DNA from: Yamagishiella unicocca | Lineage: Eukaryota > Chlorophyta > Chlorophyceae > Chlamydomonadales > Volvocaceae | DNA: 64,000 nt | Assembly (NCBI GenBank): GCA_003116995.1 | Contig: BDSL01000031.1 | Location: forward strand, 682,001-746,000 | Reading direction: 5' to 3' | In this document: positions 1-12,563 of the stretch, piece after piece | Layout of the letters: every line of letters begins with the position of its first letter | Numbering within the stretch: the first letter of the stretch is position 1 | Translations under genes and position numbers: made by a program | The notes under the pieces: model-generated | Database searches by the model: none | The model's input: only the letters and a program-made list of their open reading frames with translations | Told to the model about the DNA's origin: nothing

Positions 1-3000
1 TGAGCTTGCGAGCTAGGTTGCGGTCGTCGTGGGCGGCCTGGGGGTGTGGGGGAGGAGGTTAGGGGCGGTGAGGGGGAGGAGGTTAGGGGCGGTGTGGGGG
101 AGGAGGGGAGGGGCGGTGTGGGGGAGGAGGGGAGGGGCGGTGTGGGGGAGGAGGGGAGGGGCGGTGTGGGAGTGTTTTGAGGGTGTATTCATGGCAGGCA
201 TGTACGCGAGGAGAAAGGGACGCACCGATTGATGCGCTTCAAACGGCGTGGCGCTCCTCGCTCCACTGCCCTCTCCGCCGTAACCCTGCCGTCCGCCCTC
301 CGCCGCCGCCAACCCAATCCAGCCCCATTGGCCCCCAGGCAGTTCCCCCACCCACCCATAGGTTCCCTCTCCAGGTCCGCCCCTACCTTGGGCCCCCCTG
401 GCCCCGCCTGTCCTTACCCGGGTCCCCGCTCCCCCCCACCTGCCTCTCCCCCCACCGGTTCTTTTCTGTAACCCACCTGTCTCTCCGCCATCTGCTTCCG
501 GACCTCCTTCTCCACCGCCGTGGGGTCCAGAGCCGCGTCCGTGCCCAGCACCCGGTGCAGGTTGGCGATGCGCACCTTGGGCTTGGGGGGCTCGAGCAGG
601 CCTGAGGGGGCATGAGAGGAGGAGGGGGGGCGTTGGGGTTTGGGAATGTGTGTGTATGCCTGTGTGTGTAGGCGAGCAGGGCCAGGGCCAGGTGGGGAGC
701 AGAGCTGGTAGTTGGTAGTCGGTTGGTGCACACGAGGGGTGCGACGATAGGCAACACATGATACTCATGTCTTCCGTGGAGGCGGCGGCGGGCGGTGCCG
801 AGGCGGCGGCGGCCGGAGGCAGCAGGGAGCGCGCTGCTAAGCTCCCCTTCGCCCCCATGCCTCCTCCTGGCTCCGCACCGCCCCCTGCTCCTCCAGTTTC
901 AGTTCATGCAATCTCCCCTCCTCTGCACCCCTATGTCGCATAACCGGGTGGTCTTCCGGCCACCCCCCGCACTCCTCCCTCCCTCCCACGGCCCCACCCT
1001 GGCGTATGAGCTCCTGCTTCTCCTTGTCCCGCGCCAGCCGCCGCTGCGTGCGCAGCTTCTTGAGCTCCTTCTGGGTGAGCTTGAGCGGCTGCGGGGGCGG
1101 CGGGGGGGCCTCCGCGGGGGGCTCCAGCGGCACCGGGTGCTCCACGTAAATGGTCACCTGGGGGCGGGCGGCGGGGGAAGGGGGGAGACGGCGGGGCGTG
1201 TGTGTGTGTGTAGGGGGGGTTGGCAAGGAAGACCCTTTACGCGAGAAAAACCGTGGGGGGGGGTACAGAAAAAATCCGGTTGCTTGACATGTATGTATGT
1301 GTGTATGTGTGTGTGAGGCGGGGGGGAGATGTGAGGACAAAGATGAAGGGGAAGGGGAGGGGCTTCAAGCAGCAAGCATACGTGTATCGGTGTATCAGTG
1401 GTTGGCAGGGCGCCAGGAGCCAGTACCCCACCCATCTAGAGGTGTCCACCGTACAGCACCAAGCAGGGAACAGTAAGCCCCGAAACCGCACCGCCGCAGG
1501 GCCCCCCCCCGCCTCCGAAACCCACCCTCCGGCCCCGCTCAGCGCTCACCCTCGCTTCCTTGAGCTGAAACGGCCCCAGCTGTCCCGCTGCGGCCGCCCT
1601 CGCCGCCGCCTCAGTCGCCTGCTTCGCGACCGCGATCGCAGCACCGTACGCCGCCGCCCGCTCCTGCTCCTGCTCCGCCGTCTGCTGCTGCGCCATCCCG
1701 TCCGAGCCCGGGCTGGCCGCCTCCACCTCCGCCTCCACCTCCGCCTCCACCTCCGCCTCCACCTCCGCCTCCACCTCCGCCTCCACCTCCGCCTCCACCA
1801 TGTCAGCATCGCCGTCCTCCGCGCCGTCCTCTGCTGCTGCTGCCGTCTCTTTCGGCTGCTTCCCCCCCTGGACTGCCCGGAGCGCCTCCGGCAGGTGGAG
1901 CACCTCGGCGGGCAGCTCCGGCACGTCCACCTCCAGGGAGGCGTGAGCCAACAGCCCGCGGTCCCACCACTCCACTGCAGGGGGCGGCGGCTCAACCTGC
2001 AGGGGTGCGGTGGGGTGGGGTTTCAAGGAAGACCCGTGGATGCAAGGAAAAACGGTTTAGAACAGACGTTTTGAGATGCATGCTGGGGTGTGGTGGGGTC
2101 AGGTGGGGTGAGGTGCGGTGAGGTGCGGTGAGGTGGGCGGTTAAGGTGGGCAGGAGGCAACGGCGGGGACGGCGGTCCGCATGCGCGGATGAGGTCAAGC
2201 GGGGGCTTGCTGGACGGCAGCTGCTGCCGCCGCAGAGGCGAGACAAGACGCAGCACTGCGTTGAGTGCGATCAGATGACATAGACATCCCACCAACCTAA
2301 GAACGCGGGGGAGTCCTTACGAGGGGGGATGTGGCTCTTACCCTTCCCCTCCTCCCCCGTCTCCCCCTTCTCCTCCTTCCCTTTCTCCTCCTCCTCCCCC
2401 TCCTGCCCGTCCGCGCCCTTCCCCTCCTCCTGCTCTCCCCGTCCCTTCCACGGGCATCCTCGCCACCCCCCTCCTCTCCCCTTTTCACCTCAGCTACCGG
2501 TGTTGCCTCCCGTGAGACCACCTTGTCCCTCTTGCCCAGAGGCACCGAGTTGGCGTCCACACCCGCCCCCGCCCCCGCGGCGCCACCCAGCGGGATGCGG
2601 TTGGGGTCCCCCAGGGGGCCGTTAACTCGGGGGCCGAAGCGGCGGAAGGCGGCGGGACCCAGCTGCGACTTGAGCCTGAAAGGGGGGAGGGAGGGGTGAA
2701 CGAGGGTTTTGATTTGGCCGATGGTGGGGCGGTGAGGGCAAGCAGAGGTCCGGCAAAGAGGCACCACAGGATTACGACGTGGGTGGGGGGAGAGGGTCAT
2801 GTGGTGGGAGGAGAGGGTCATGTGGGTGGGGGGAGAGTCGTGTGGGTGGGAGGGGTGGGTCACGCACACAGTCGCCTCACTGCGAACATGGTGCAGTTGC
2901 AGGACCGCACTGGGCGAGGGGCGTCCATTTCGCACCATGGCAATAAACCCCTAAAACCCTAACCCCTCAGCCAGCACCAGTTGCTCCCTCTCTGCATCCG

Positions 3001-4808
3001 CCTGCTCCTTATCCTCCCCCTTTCTGTCCTCCGTCTCCCATGTCGCGTTACCGGGTCTTCTCGCCACCCCACCCCCACGGGTCTTCTCGCCACGCCACCC
3101 CACCCCCACCTGAACAGCTCCGCCTCCCGCTGGTAGCGCCCCTCGGGCACGAACTCGAATCCGGACCGCCGCTGCCTCTCGCCCCGCCGAGCCGTCGAGC
3201 CGCGCGACAGGGCCGGGTCGTAGAAGGGGTCGTCCTCCGGGGCGGGCGCGGGGGCAGCGGGGGGCAGCATGCTGGCCGCACCGCCAGCCTGAGGTGGCAG
3301 CCCGGGGGAAGGGTTGGTTTGGTTTGGTTTGGTTTCGGTGGTGTTGGGTGGTGTTGGGTTCGCTGGGCTGGGGGGTGGCGAGGAAACCCGTGTAAATTAC
3401 ATAGGAGAAGGATGCCCTGGGTAGGTGGGCACGCGAGTGGCTCCAGTGGAGCCTGGAGGTAAGTCGCAGCCAGGGGGCCTCACGCCCGATACAACACGGA
3501 CGCGAGCGTGCCCGTCCTCGACCTCGCCCTCTGGCGAGACCCCAGTTCAATGCAACGCCGCCAGCCACCCGGAAGCCAACCCTTGGAAGCCAACCCTCGG
3601 CGCACCAAAACGCCACTCCCCGCTTGCAAAGCGTCCTCATGTTGCTGCGATGTCGCCCTACCCGCCCCTCACCTGGCTCGCCTGCCCCATGGGGGCGGCA
3701 CCTGCTGCTGCTCCTCCTCCCGGGGGCATCATCGGCCGCACCGCCATGCCCGGACCCGCCCCTACGGGCAGGGGGGGCCGCACCGCAGCTACCCCTGGCG
3801 CCCCTGCAGCCGACAGACAGGGTCACCACGTAGCGAAAGCGTGGGTCGGGGGATGAGGTGAGTGGGCCACCTGACCTCAGTGCGAAATCCGTTATGATGA
3901 GGCGGCAGTGTGTGGAGGAAGCAGCGGAGAGGAGCAGGAGCGCAGACCCGACCGCCCCCTTCCACCGTTTGGATTCCGCCCTCTTGCCTGGGGCTGCTAC
4001 TGCCGACACCGCGGCGGCTCCATTGGCACCTGGCAGCTTGGCTGCGAGCTGTGGGGGTGCGGGCCCGGGGACAAGGAGTGACGCAGGGGCAGGGGGCAAG
4101 TGGTGAGGCCGGGCAGGGGAAGGGGAGGGGGGGTGGCCATGGGTGAGGGTTGGAGCGGGGCGAGCGGGGAGTGCCCGAGGACAGCGGAAAGCGGAGCATT
4201 GTTGCCCAGGTATTGAAACATGGGGGGTTGATAAGAGAAACATGGGGCGCCGCGAGTACGACGAGGGCCCGGGCCGGAGCCGATGAACGTTATGCTCCCA
4301 GGTCCCCAGGGAAACACATACGGCGATAGTATCGTCATACCTGCGGGAGCCGCGCCTTGAGCTTCTCCTGGATCTCTTTTTGCAGCTGCAGCGCCTTCTT
4401 CGCCTTCTCCAGCGCATCCAGGCTGATGGATGGCGGCCGGGGAGCGGCGGCAGTGCCGGGCGCCGCAGCAACAGCGCCCAAGGGCAGCTTCTGCAGTGCA
4501 GCTGCTGCCGCCTGCGCCACCGCTGCAGCCGCTCCGGACGGCAGCATGGCGCCAGGGAGGGCCCCCGGCACCAGCGGCACGCCCGGCACCACGCCCCCGG
4601 CGCGCGCTGGAGGGGGCTGGGCGTACTTGGCAGCGACTGCGGCCGCCAGAGCTGCTGCTGCTGCTACGGGGGCCTGCGCTGCAGCTGCGGCAGGCGCCGA
4701 ATCCCATCTGTATGGTTTCGGGGAAGGGCGCAGGTGCGGGTGCTTCTCAATCGCGATGCTTGTGTGTTTATAGATCTCGTCTTAAGTACCGGAAGACCTA
4801 TCCAGCAT
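1..4808 (-). CDS. PRP3: U4/U6 small nuclear ribonucleoprotein PRP3 (partial, C-terminus off left edge)
   Basis: Core component of the U4/U6.U5 tri-snRNP, acting in the nucleus in pre-mRNA splicing. Exons (minus strand): 4341-4707, 3988-4048, 3673-3803, 3110-3288, 2489-2675, 1550-1996, 998-1157, 477-601; all phases agree. Family landmarks in order: an Ala-rich stretch then [26 protein letters not shown] and [78 protein letters not shown]; and VEKEV, which plant and animal PRP3 also carry. The C-terminal DUF1115 domain must lie left of base 1; bases 1-476 look intronic. The first exon is uncertain: an ATG at 4808 with a donor after 4798 joins in phase to 4707 (MLDR then WDSAP), but a longer N-terminus is possible. 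Exon 3988-4048 needs a GC donor. It is divergent from the uL6c gene. Confidence 0.9.
60..176. repeat. G-rich minisatellite in PRP3 intron
   Basis: About five tandem copies of a 22-23 bp G-rich unit (GGGGCGGTGTGGGGGAGGAG and variants). It lies in the PRP3 intron that runs off the left edge. No coding potential. Confidence 0.75.
1722..1799. repeat. 12-bp coding minisatellite in PRP3
   Basis: Six to seven copies of a 12-bp unit (CCTCCACCTCCG on the plus strand). In the PRP3 exon 1550-1996 they encode a Glu-Ala-Glu-Val repeat. The frame stays open, so copy-number change in 12-bp steps would lengthen or shorten an acidic linker between the WWD motif and the next conserved block. Confidence 0.85.
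2020..2087 (+). repeat. Intron module family A, PRP3 intron
   Basis: Carries the family A core: AAGGAAGACCCGTGGATGC, then AACGGTTTAGAACAGACGTT and GAGATGCATGCTGG. It lies just upstream (gene sense) of the acceptor for exon 1550-1996, in the intron 1997-2488. Confidence 0.8.
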
Positions 4809-5187
4809 GCTGCGTTGCGGGGTGGCCCCAGCGGCCACTAGCGGATCGATCGAGCCCCTTGTTATACTTGTCCAGCATGGCGTACCTGCCCCGTTTTGCA
4901 ACTGGTGCATTTCCATCGCCAGAACTCTCCGCTTGTCGCTTCTCCATCCCTGTACACGCCTAAATGGTATGCCTGGACGGCATAGAGCCAAATTTACCAC
5001 AAGGCCTAACGCGGCTTTTACTTAAAAAGCCTCCAAATTTGCATGCATAATATGAAAGACGGGCCACCACTCTGTAACTGTGTGCTGCACTGGCTAGTAC
5101 GGCAAGTCCTGCTCCACTTCAATTGGGGACGGCACCATTTATCTCAAGATGTAACATTTTGTACTCCTTCACTCTCAGCCCTGAAGG
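4809..5187. promoter_or_regulatory. Divergent intergenic region PRP3 / uL6c
   Basis: About 380 bp separate the candidate PRP3 start (4808, minus) from the uL6c start (5188, plus). It must hold both promoters and 5' UTRs. I see no clear TATA box or named operator. The open frame on the minus strand here may include the true PRP3 N-terminus. Confidence 0.5.
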
Positions 5188-6342
<1,155 letters not shown>

Positions 6343-8132
6343 ACAGCAGCGCAGTGATGACCGCGGTGGCATTTTTTGCAGACATCGTCCTTGGAACGCG
6401 CTGGCTTCACTCATCTCCCTGCTATTACAGCAGCAGGTTTCTGATGCGAACATGCTAGTCGGGACAGGGAAATGACAGGGGCCCTTGGGCCGACATGTGG
6501 GCCTGGAAGCGCCAGTTGACCTCGCTTGGCTGCATTCCGCTGCCGTGCGTGCACTGATCTGGGTTTCCCTTGATGTCTTATCTGGAGGCTTATCTGGAGG
6601 CTTGATGTCTTATCTGGAGGGGAGCATCTCCTGCGTTGACGTACAGGGGTCAGCAGCGCTAACGGCAACCACCAGCCAGGGGCACCCACAGGGGGGAGGG
6701 TTGCCTGATGGCGTGAGGCTAGCCATGGTGGCGTTTGGGCTAGGTGTTACGAATGTAGAGTGTATATGTGACGGAGCTCCTGCCGGTGCTGATACGCCAA
6801 CATGCAATTTTTCGGTTCGGCCTGCCGCACCACTTTTTCCGTCCTGTCTTGCACTTGAGCACTGTTCTAGGGCGTTCCCGCAGAACCCATGCGATCAGCG
6901 ACACGGACTTGTAGGCAATAACGGGGATACGGGAGGAAACAATGGGGTTGGGATTGCGTGGCGGATCGCGTTTGACGGCTGGGTGCATCCAGCTGCGTGG
7001 GACAGTGGCGCCGAAGCCATGGGTGGTGCCGCCCGCAGGGGCCCCAGAACGGAGCGCGGACCACATAGTTTGCTGTCATCGCTGCAATGCCGCTCACGGC
7101 TCAGGTGCTACCAACACGCCCACATAATAGTTAGGACCTCGCACAAGGGTAGGCCTGCACTATCCAACGGATCCTAACTTGGTGCTTGCGGCACACGGCA
7201 GTATGGTGCAGCGCAGCAGAGGCCACAGACTCTTGAAAGGCTCTCAAGGGGGTACGCACATACGTAATCGAAAAGCTGCAGACAGTAAAACATTGGGGCC
7301 CAGGACCCTCACGACCAAATCCAGGCATGCCTGGCCCCGACCCATATTACAGCATCACAGGGAACTTGCCTCCATTCAATGCGCCTGTCTGGCAACCACT
7401 CAGGTGGCTTCGGGCGGCTGCTCCCTACTTCCCGCTTTCCATCGATCACTCACACAACACGTAATAACAGGTCCATCTACCAGATACCAACTATGGCAGT
7501 ACATAACGGCTTGGAACCATACGTCTGAATCGCGCGCGTATGGCTCCGAAGTTCCAGTTACAGGCACGTGTTGTCGCGGTTGCCCGCTGTGTGCTGGTTT
7601 CCATCGAGACCAAGGCAGGCCGAATTCGCTGTATCCAGTTAGTACATGGTGCGTAACGCTTTGACATACTGCGCCGGTGCCCTCGGGAGGGCACGTGTCG
7701 GCACACCGGAGCTGCCACAGATGCCAACCTGTGCCCCGGAATTTGGGCAACTTCGATCGCAATGTTGGAAGGCAAATGAAGGTTGTAATCGCGCCGATGG
7801 GTTCAACTCGCCGTGCAATAGCGCGTCAACCGAGCCATCAGCACGGCGGTCGACGCAGTGAAAAAGCGATTACCAGGTGAATTACTTCACAAGATAGCAC
7901 GCTATCGCGCTCAGGGTCGCACGTCAATTTGGAGGATTCAGGTGGACTGGCAGTCCACACCGTACCATGCCGTACCATAGGCCCCGGTGCGCAAGCATAA
8001 CAGTGTCAACGCAACACAGCATCTATATTGTGGTCAGTGACGTCGTGTGAACCTTGCACTATCCCACAGCTCATCTGCTATCGCAGTCGACGTGCACGCC
8101 GCCCTGATCGTTCCACACGTGATTGCCCAAAC
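6343..8132. other. Intergenic region, no gene recognised
   Basis: Between the uL6c stop and the argininosuccinate synthase start. Open frames here lack conserved motifs and phased splice sites. The left part must contain the uL6c 3' UTR and the right part the next promoter. The only local structure noted is a short direct repeat of TTATCTGGAGG (about 6570-6620). No intron modules of families A-E are present. Confidence 0.6.
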
Positions 8133-9376
8133 ATGCTCGGTGAGCTTACAGCAACGTCTATTGGTGGCAATCATAGATGCGACGTTAGATTGGGATCAAT
8201 GCCGCTGCATGACCTGCGGAAAGCTTTCGGAGTTGGGGTTGAGCCCTAGCAATTTTGCCATCGTCACCGCCTACCGAGTTGACCCCAACGTTTTGACATG
8301 TGTATGCTGCTGGCTGGTAATTTGCAGGACTCAAGCTAAACCAGCGCTGCTCTGGCCCTCGGGCCAAGTCGGCCGCTGTGCCGGCGCGCGGGCGCAAGGC
8401 ATGCGTCTCGGTGCGGGCTTCGTCGGTGAAGAAGGTCGTTCTGGCCTACTCCGGTACGCGGGTCTCGGCATGGCAGTTGGTCGCCGGCAGCTGTGCTCGC
8501 CTGATTGTCCGACACGGGATGTGTATATTGACGGAACTCGTTGGCCTCAGTCGCTGTTGACTACGGAACTCAGCTATTCTATGTGCTCACTTCCTTGCAC
8601 TGCACGTACTGAAAGTCGTGCCTCCTCCTCTCGCGCAGGCGGTCTCGACACCTCTATCATCCTTAAGTGGCTGGTGGACACTTACGGCTGCGAAGTCGTG
8701 ACCTTCACGGCTGACCTGGGCCAGGTGCGTCGCTTCAATGAAATGCTGTCGTGCGGCCTCCGGTGCTGGTCGTGACGCTGGTCCCGCCCGCCCGGTCTGT
8801 CGTGTCGCTGCAGGGCGAGGAGCTGGAGCCGGCCCGCGCCAAGGCGGAGAAGATGGGCGTCAAGCAGATCTTCATTGACGACCTGCGCGAGGAGTTCGTG
8901 CGCGACTACGTGTTCCCCATGTTCAGGTGCGGCAATCCTGGCTGGATCCGTCGGGACCCAGTTGCTGCTGCTGCTGCTGCCCGCAGCGCAGCGTCACCCG
9001 GCCTGCCCCCTTTTGTTGCCTCCTCGCACACTGATCGGCCACCAGGGGAATATTCTTCCACGTGATTAAAACATGTGTTGCAAACAAATACTTGCCACAT
9101 GCTCTTGATGTCCTTCTCATCTACGATACTCCCTTCCGGGTTCTTCCTGGCCTTTGTCGTTCGACCCACCCTTACTGCCCCTTACCCTCGCCCAACTTGC
9201 GCCTCCCTCCCCGCTACCCTCAACGACCACCCGCCGTACCGGCCCCTCCCGACCATCTCCGCAGGGCCAACGCACTGTACGAGGGCACCTACCTGCTGGG
9301 GACCTCCATCGCCCGCCCGCTGATCGCCAAGCGCCAGATCGAGATCGCCAAGGAGGTGGGCGCTGACGCCGTGTCG

Positions 9377-9408
<32 letters not shown>

Positions 9409-12400
9409 CCGCTTCGAGGTCGGGTGAGTCCATCTCCCCGCAGGAGACCCGGCCTGGCCAGCGCTAGTGTTCCTGGCACCCTGGCTTGACCGACCCACAT
9501 TGCCAGTCCCCAGTCGCAATCCTGGCTAGACCGACCCAGATCGCGAAACCCAGATCACAACCCTGGCTCGACCGACCCAGATCGCGAAACCCAGATCCCA
9601 ACCCTGGCTCGACCGACCCAGATCGCGAAACCCAAATCGCAACCCTGGCTCGATCGACCCAGATCGCGAAACCCAAATCGCAACCCGGCACGCTCACCCA
9701 CCCCGCCCCACCCCAACCGCCCTGCCGCGCACCTGCCTCCAGCTACTACTCCCTCAAGCCGGACATCAAGGTCATCGCCCCCTGGCGCGAGTGGGACCTG
9801 CTGTCCCGCACCAAGCTGATCGAGTACGCTGAGAAGAACAACATCCCCGTGCCGATGGTGGGTGCGGGCATGGGGGCGGTTAGCAGCAGCCAGCCGAACT
9901 GGACTGCGGAAACCCAACTCTTACCGCGATAACCCCCAACACCTCCAATCGTCGCCTGCGCCGGCGGGCTGGAGGATCGAGTTCAGAAAGCCTCCGCACC
10001 GCCCACCGACACATCTCGGCCCCCCCCTTCTTTCTTCCGGTTAAACGGTGTTTTTCGGGCATCCACGGGTCTTCCTCAAACCCTTCTTCCTTCCTTCCTG
10101 TCCTCCCCCCCCCGCAGGCTAAGCGCGGCGAGCCCCCGTTCTCCATGGACGCCAACCTCCTGCACATCAGCTACGAGGGCAACGCCCTGGAGGACCCCTG
10201 GACCACTCCGGATGAGTCCATGTTCACCCGCTCCGTCTCGCCGGAGCAGGTGGGCACCGGGCGAGAGGGCAGGGGGAGGGGAAGGGGAAGGAAGGAGTTC
10301 GCCCTCGGGCGCTCTGCCGGCTGGTGGGCCGTGGGGCGTGCGCGTGTGTGTATGTTGTTAGGATGGGGCAGCACGACAACGAGCAGTATGGCTAGCTGGG
10401 ATTACGGAGTGAACCTTTGGGCGTATGCTGGGTTTGGTTATGGTAGGTGGCTTCAAAGCGCGCGCAGAAGTGAGGTGGGAACAACGCCAGGTGATGCATG
10501 ACGGAACCTTGCGTGTGTTGGTGGGGTTGCAACAGCGGAGGTTGTCGGAAGGCGGGGTGTGGGCATGGGGGCGGCCGCACAGCAGTAGGGATGCACCGGG
10601 GTAACGGTGAGCTGACGCCACCCCCCCACCCACCCCGAGGTCGCGCCAATGCGTACCCTGGGATACGCTCCATGGCACCAACACACGACGAGGCCTCATA
10701 TACAACACCGGTTGGTTCAGTTGAGCAACCGCCTGCGGTGTCAACGGCCTGGTATCTGTCCCCAACACCCATGCGACGATTCATCATGCCCTACGTCGCC
10801 CTGCCCCCTTTCTTCAGGCCCCCGACCAGCCCACCATGATCGAGATCGCCTTCGAGAAGGGCAACCCGGTCGCCATCGACGGCGTCTCCATGAGCCCCGC
10901 CACCCTGCTCACCAAGCTGAACGAGCTCGGAGGTGGGATCCCAGCGCCCGCTGCATCCATCCCTGTGCTCAGTTGCCCATATGGTTCTGCTGCTGCCTCC
11001 TCTCCTGCTACCGTGCATCATTGCCGCCGCCACCCGCGCACCCCACCGCCTGCTTCACGCCCTCTCCCCCGCGCCGCTCGTGCTGGGTTAACCTTCCCCC
11101 CGCTTCCCCCGCTTCCCCCGCTTCCAGGCGCCAACGGCATCGGCCGTGTGGACCTGGTGGAGTCACGCTTCGTGGGCATGAAGAGCCGCGGTGTGTACGA
11201 GACCCCCGGCGGCACCATCCTGCAGGTGGCGCACAGGTAGGCCTAGGGGGGGTGGCGGAGGGAGGCGAGGCAGGAAGGGGGACGAGGCAGGGGGGAACGA
11301 GGCAGGGGGGGGACGAGGCAGGGGGGGAACGAGGCAGGGGGGAAGCAGGTCATCAACGGGCTGAGCGGAACAGCGGGTAGGTAGGGAGGAATGATGCGAG
11401 GGCGGCACGGCAGGAAGACAGGGCAAGGCAAGGCAAGGCACTGGAAGGGACGGGAGGGCAAGGCAAGGCAGATGGTTCGTATAAGGCGGTCCGATGAGGT
11501 CAGGTCCGGTGCGTATGAGCGTGGCCGCGGCTGCTCTGCTTCTCCTGCCCTCCCTTCACCCTTTCACCCCTCCCCCCCCTTCGGCACTAGGGCCATGGAG
11601 TCCATCACCTTGGACCGCGAGGAGCTGCACATGAAGGACGACTTCATGCCGCGTTACGCCCAGCTGGTGTACAACGGCTTCTGGTTCAGCCCGGAGCGCG
11701 AGGCGCTGCAGGCGCTGGTGGACAAGACGCAGGAGTACTGCACCGGTGCGTGGGGCGCGAGAGGGAACCCGTTGCCTGGCACTCTAAATACTGGAATATG
11801 AAAAGGGAGGCATGACTGGATGGAGGAGTTTGGTGGGTGGATAGCGAAGGGACGCGTGCAGGTGCAGGAGTGGCGGTTGAGGAAGCCGTGGCGGGGGACA
11901 TGCGGCGGCAGGCGGCGGTTGGATGTGGGACCTGTGCGCGAGGCTCCTGGCTGACTTCCGCTGTGGTGTGGTGTGGCCCGGCCGCTCAGGTATTGTCAAG
12001 GTCAAGCTGTACAAGGGCAACGTCATCGTGAGCGGCCGCAAGAGCCCATTCTCGCTGTACGACAAGGTACGATTCTGACGTCTCACGTGGCGTGTACGGG
12101 ACGTTAAGTTGCCAACAGGGGTGTGGTGTATCCGCAATGCACGACGGTGTCCAGAAACACAGGATGGGTGCAGCATGCGGCGAGGTGGAAGCATTGGGAT
12201 GGCCGCCTTGGTCCGTTGACTTGGTGGGGACTGGCCTGGGCGGGTGGCTTAATGCTGGGCGGGTTGCAGGGGGCCTAGAGGACCAAACCCCGAGCGAGAC
12301 AGGCCGACCCAGATCAAGCTGTCCTCCTGCGTGGACGTTGCCCTGTACACACCCGTCCCGTGCTCACATACTTTCGTCCGCTCCGTCGTTATTACTCGGC

Positions 12401-12563
12401 GCTGATCTCGCGGTTGTCCACTGCTCCCTCGCGCGCCCGGCAGGTCATCGCCTCGTTCGAGGACGACAAGGGTCTGTACAACCAGGCGGACGCCGGCGGC
12501 TTCATCAAGCTGCAGGCGCTGCGCCTCCGCACCCTGGGCGTCAACCGCTACAAGCTGCTATAG
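8133..12563 (+). CDS. AGS1: Argininosuccinate synthase, chloroplast-targeted
   Basis: Joins citrulline and aspartate with ATP to argininosuccinate, the penultimate arginine step, probably in the chloroplast. Twelve exons: 8133-8139, 8328-8453, 8639-8724, 8814-8926, 9265-9423, 9743-9857, 10118-10249, 10818-10932, 11128-11236, 11591-11745, 11990-12066, 12444-12563; 437 residues. The PP-loop SGGLDTS is at residues 44-50. [33 protein letters not shown] and [17 protein letters not shown] follow as in the family, and [19 protein letters not shown] near the C-terminus. A basic, Ser/Ala-rich leader of about 33 residues precedes the enzyme. The first coding exon is only 7 bases (ATGCTCG); it was chosen because it sits in a CAAACATGC start context and joins in phase to 8328. 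A different 5' exon is the main remaining doubt. Confidence 0.95.
9505..9690. repeat. 37-bp tandem repeat in argininosuccinate synthase intron
   Basis: About five head-to-tail copies of a unit containing CTGGCTCGACCGACCCAGAT followed by CGCGAAACCC, within the intron 9424-9742. Copies differ by a few bases. No coding role. Confidence 0.85.
10041..10083 (-). repeat. Intron module family A, argininosuccinate synthase intron
   Basis: In gene sense it reads AAACGGTGTTTTTCGGGCAT, then CCACGGGTCTTCCTCAAACC. It lies 35 bp before the acceptor of exon 10118-10249, in the same polarity relative to splicing as the PRP3 copy. Confidence 0.75.
11256..11345. repeat. GAGGCAGGGGGG repeats in argininosuccinate synthase intron
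   Basis: Roughly five copies of a 16-18 bp unit (ACGAGGCAGGGGGG) inside the intron 11237-11590, G-rich on the sense strand. Confidence 0.75.

Noticed and set aside
2951..4471. 506-codon minus-strand open frame over the PRP3 gene
   Set aside because: It is in the wrong phase over the conserved PRP3 exons and reads through their introns; a shadow of the real gene.
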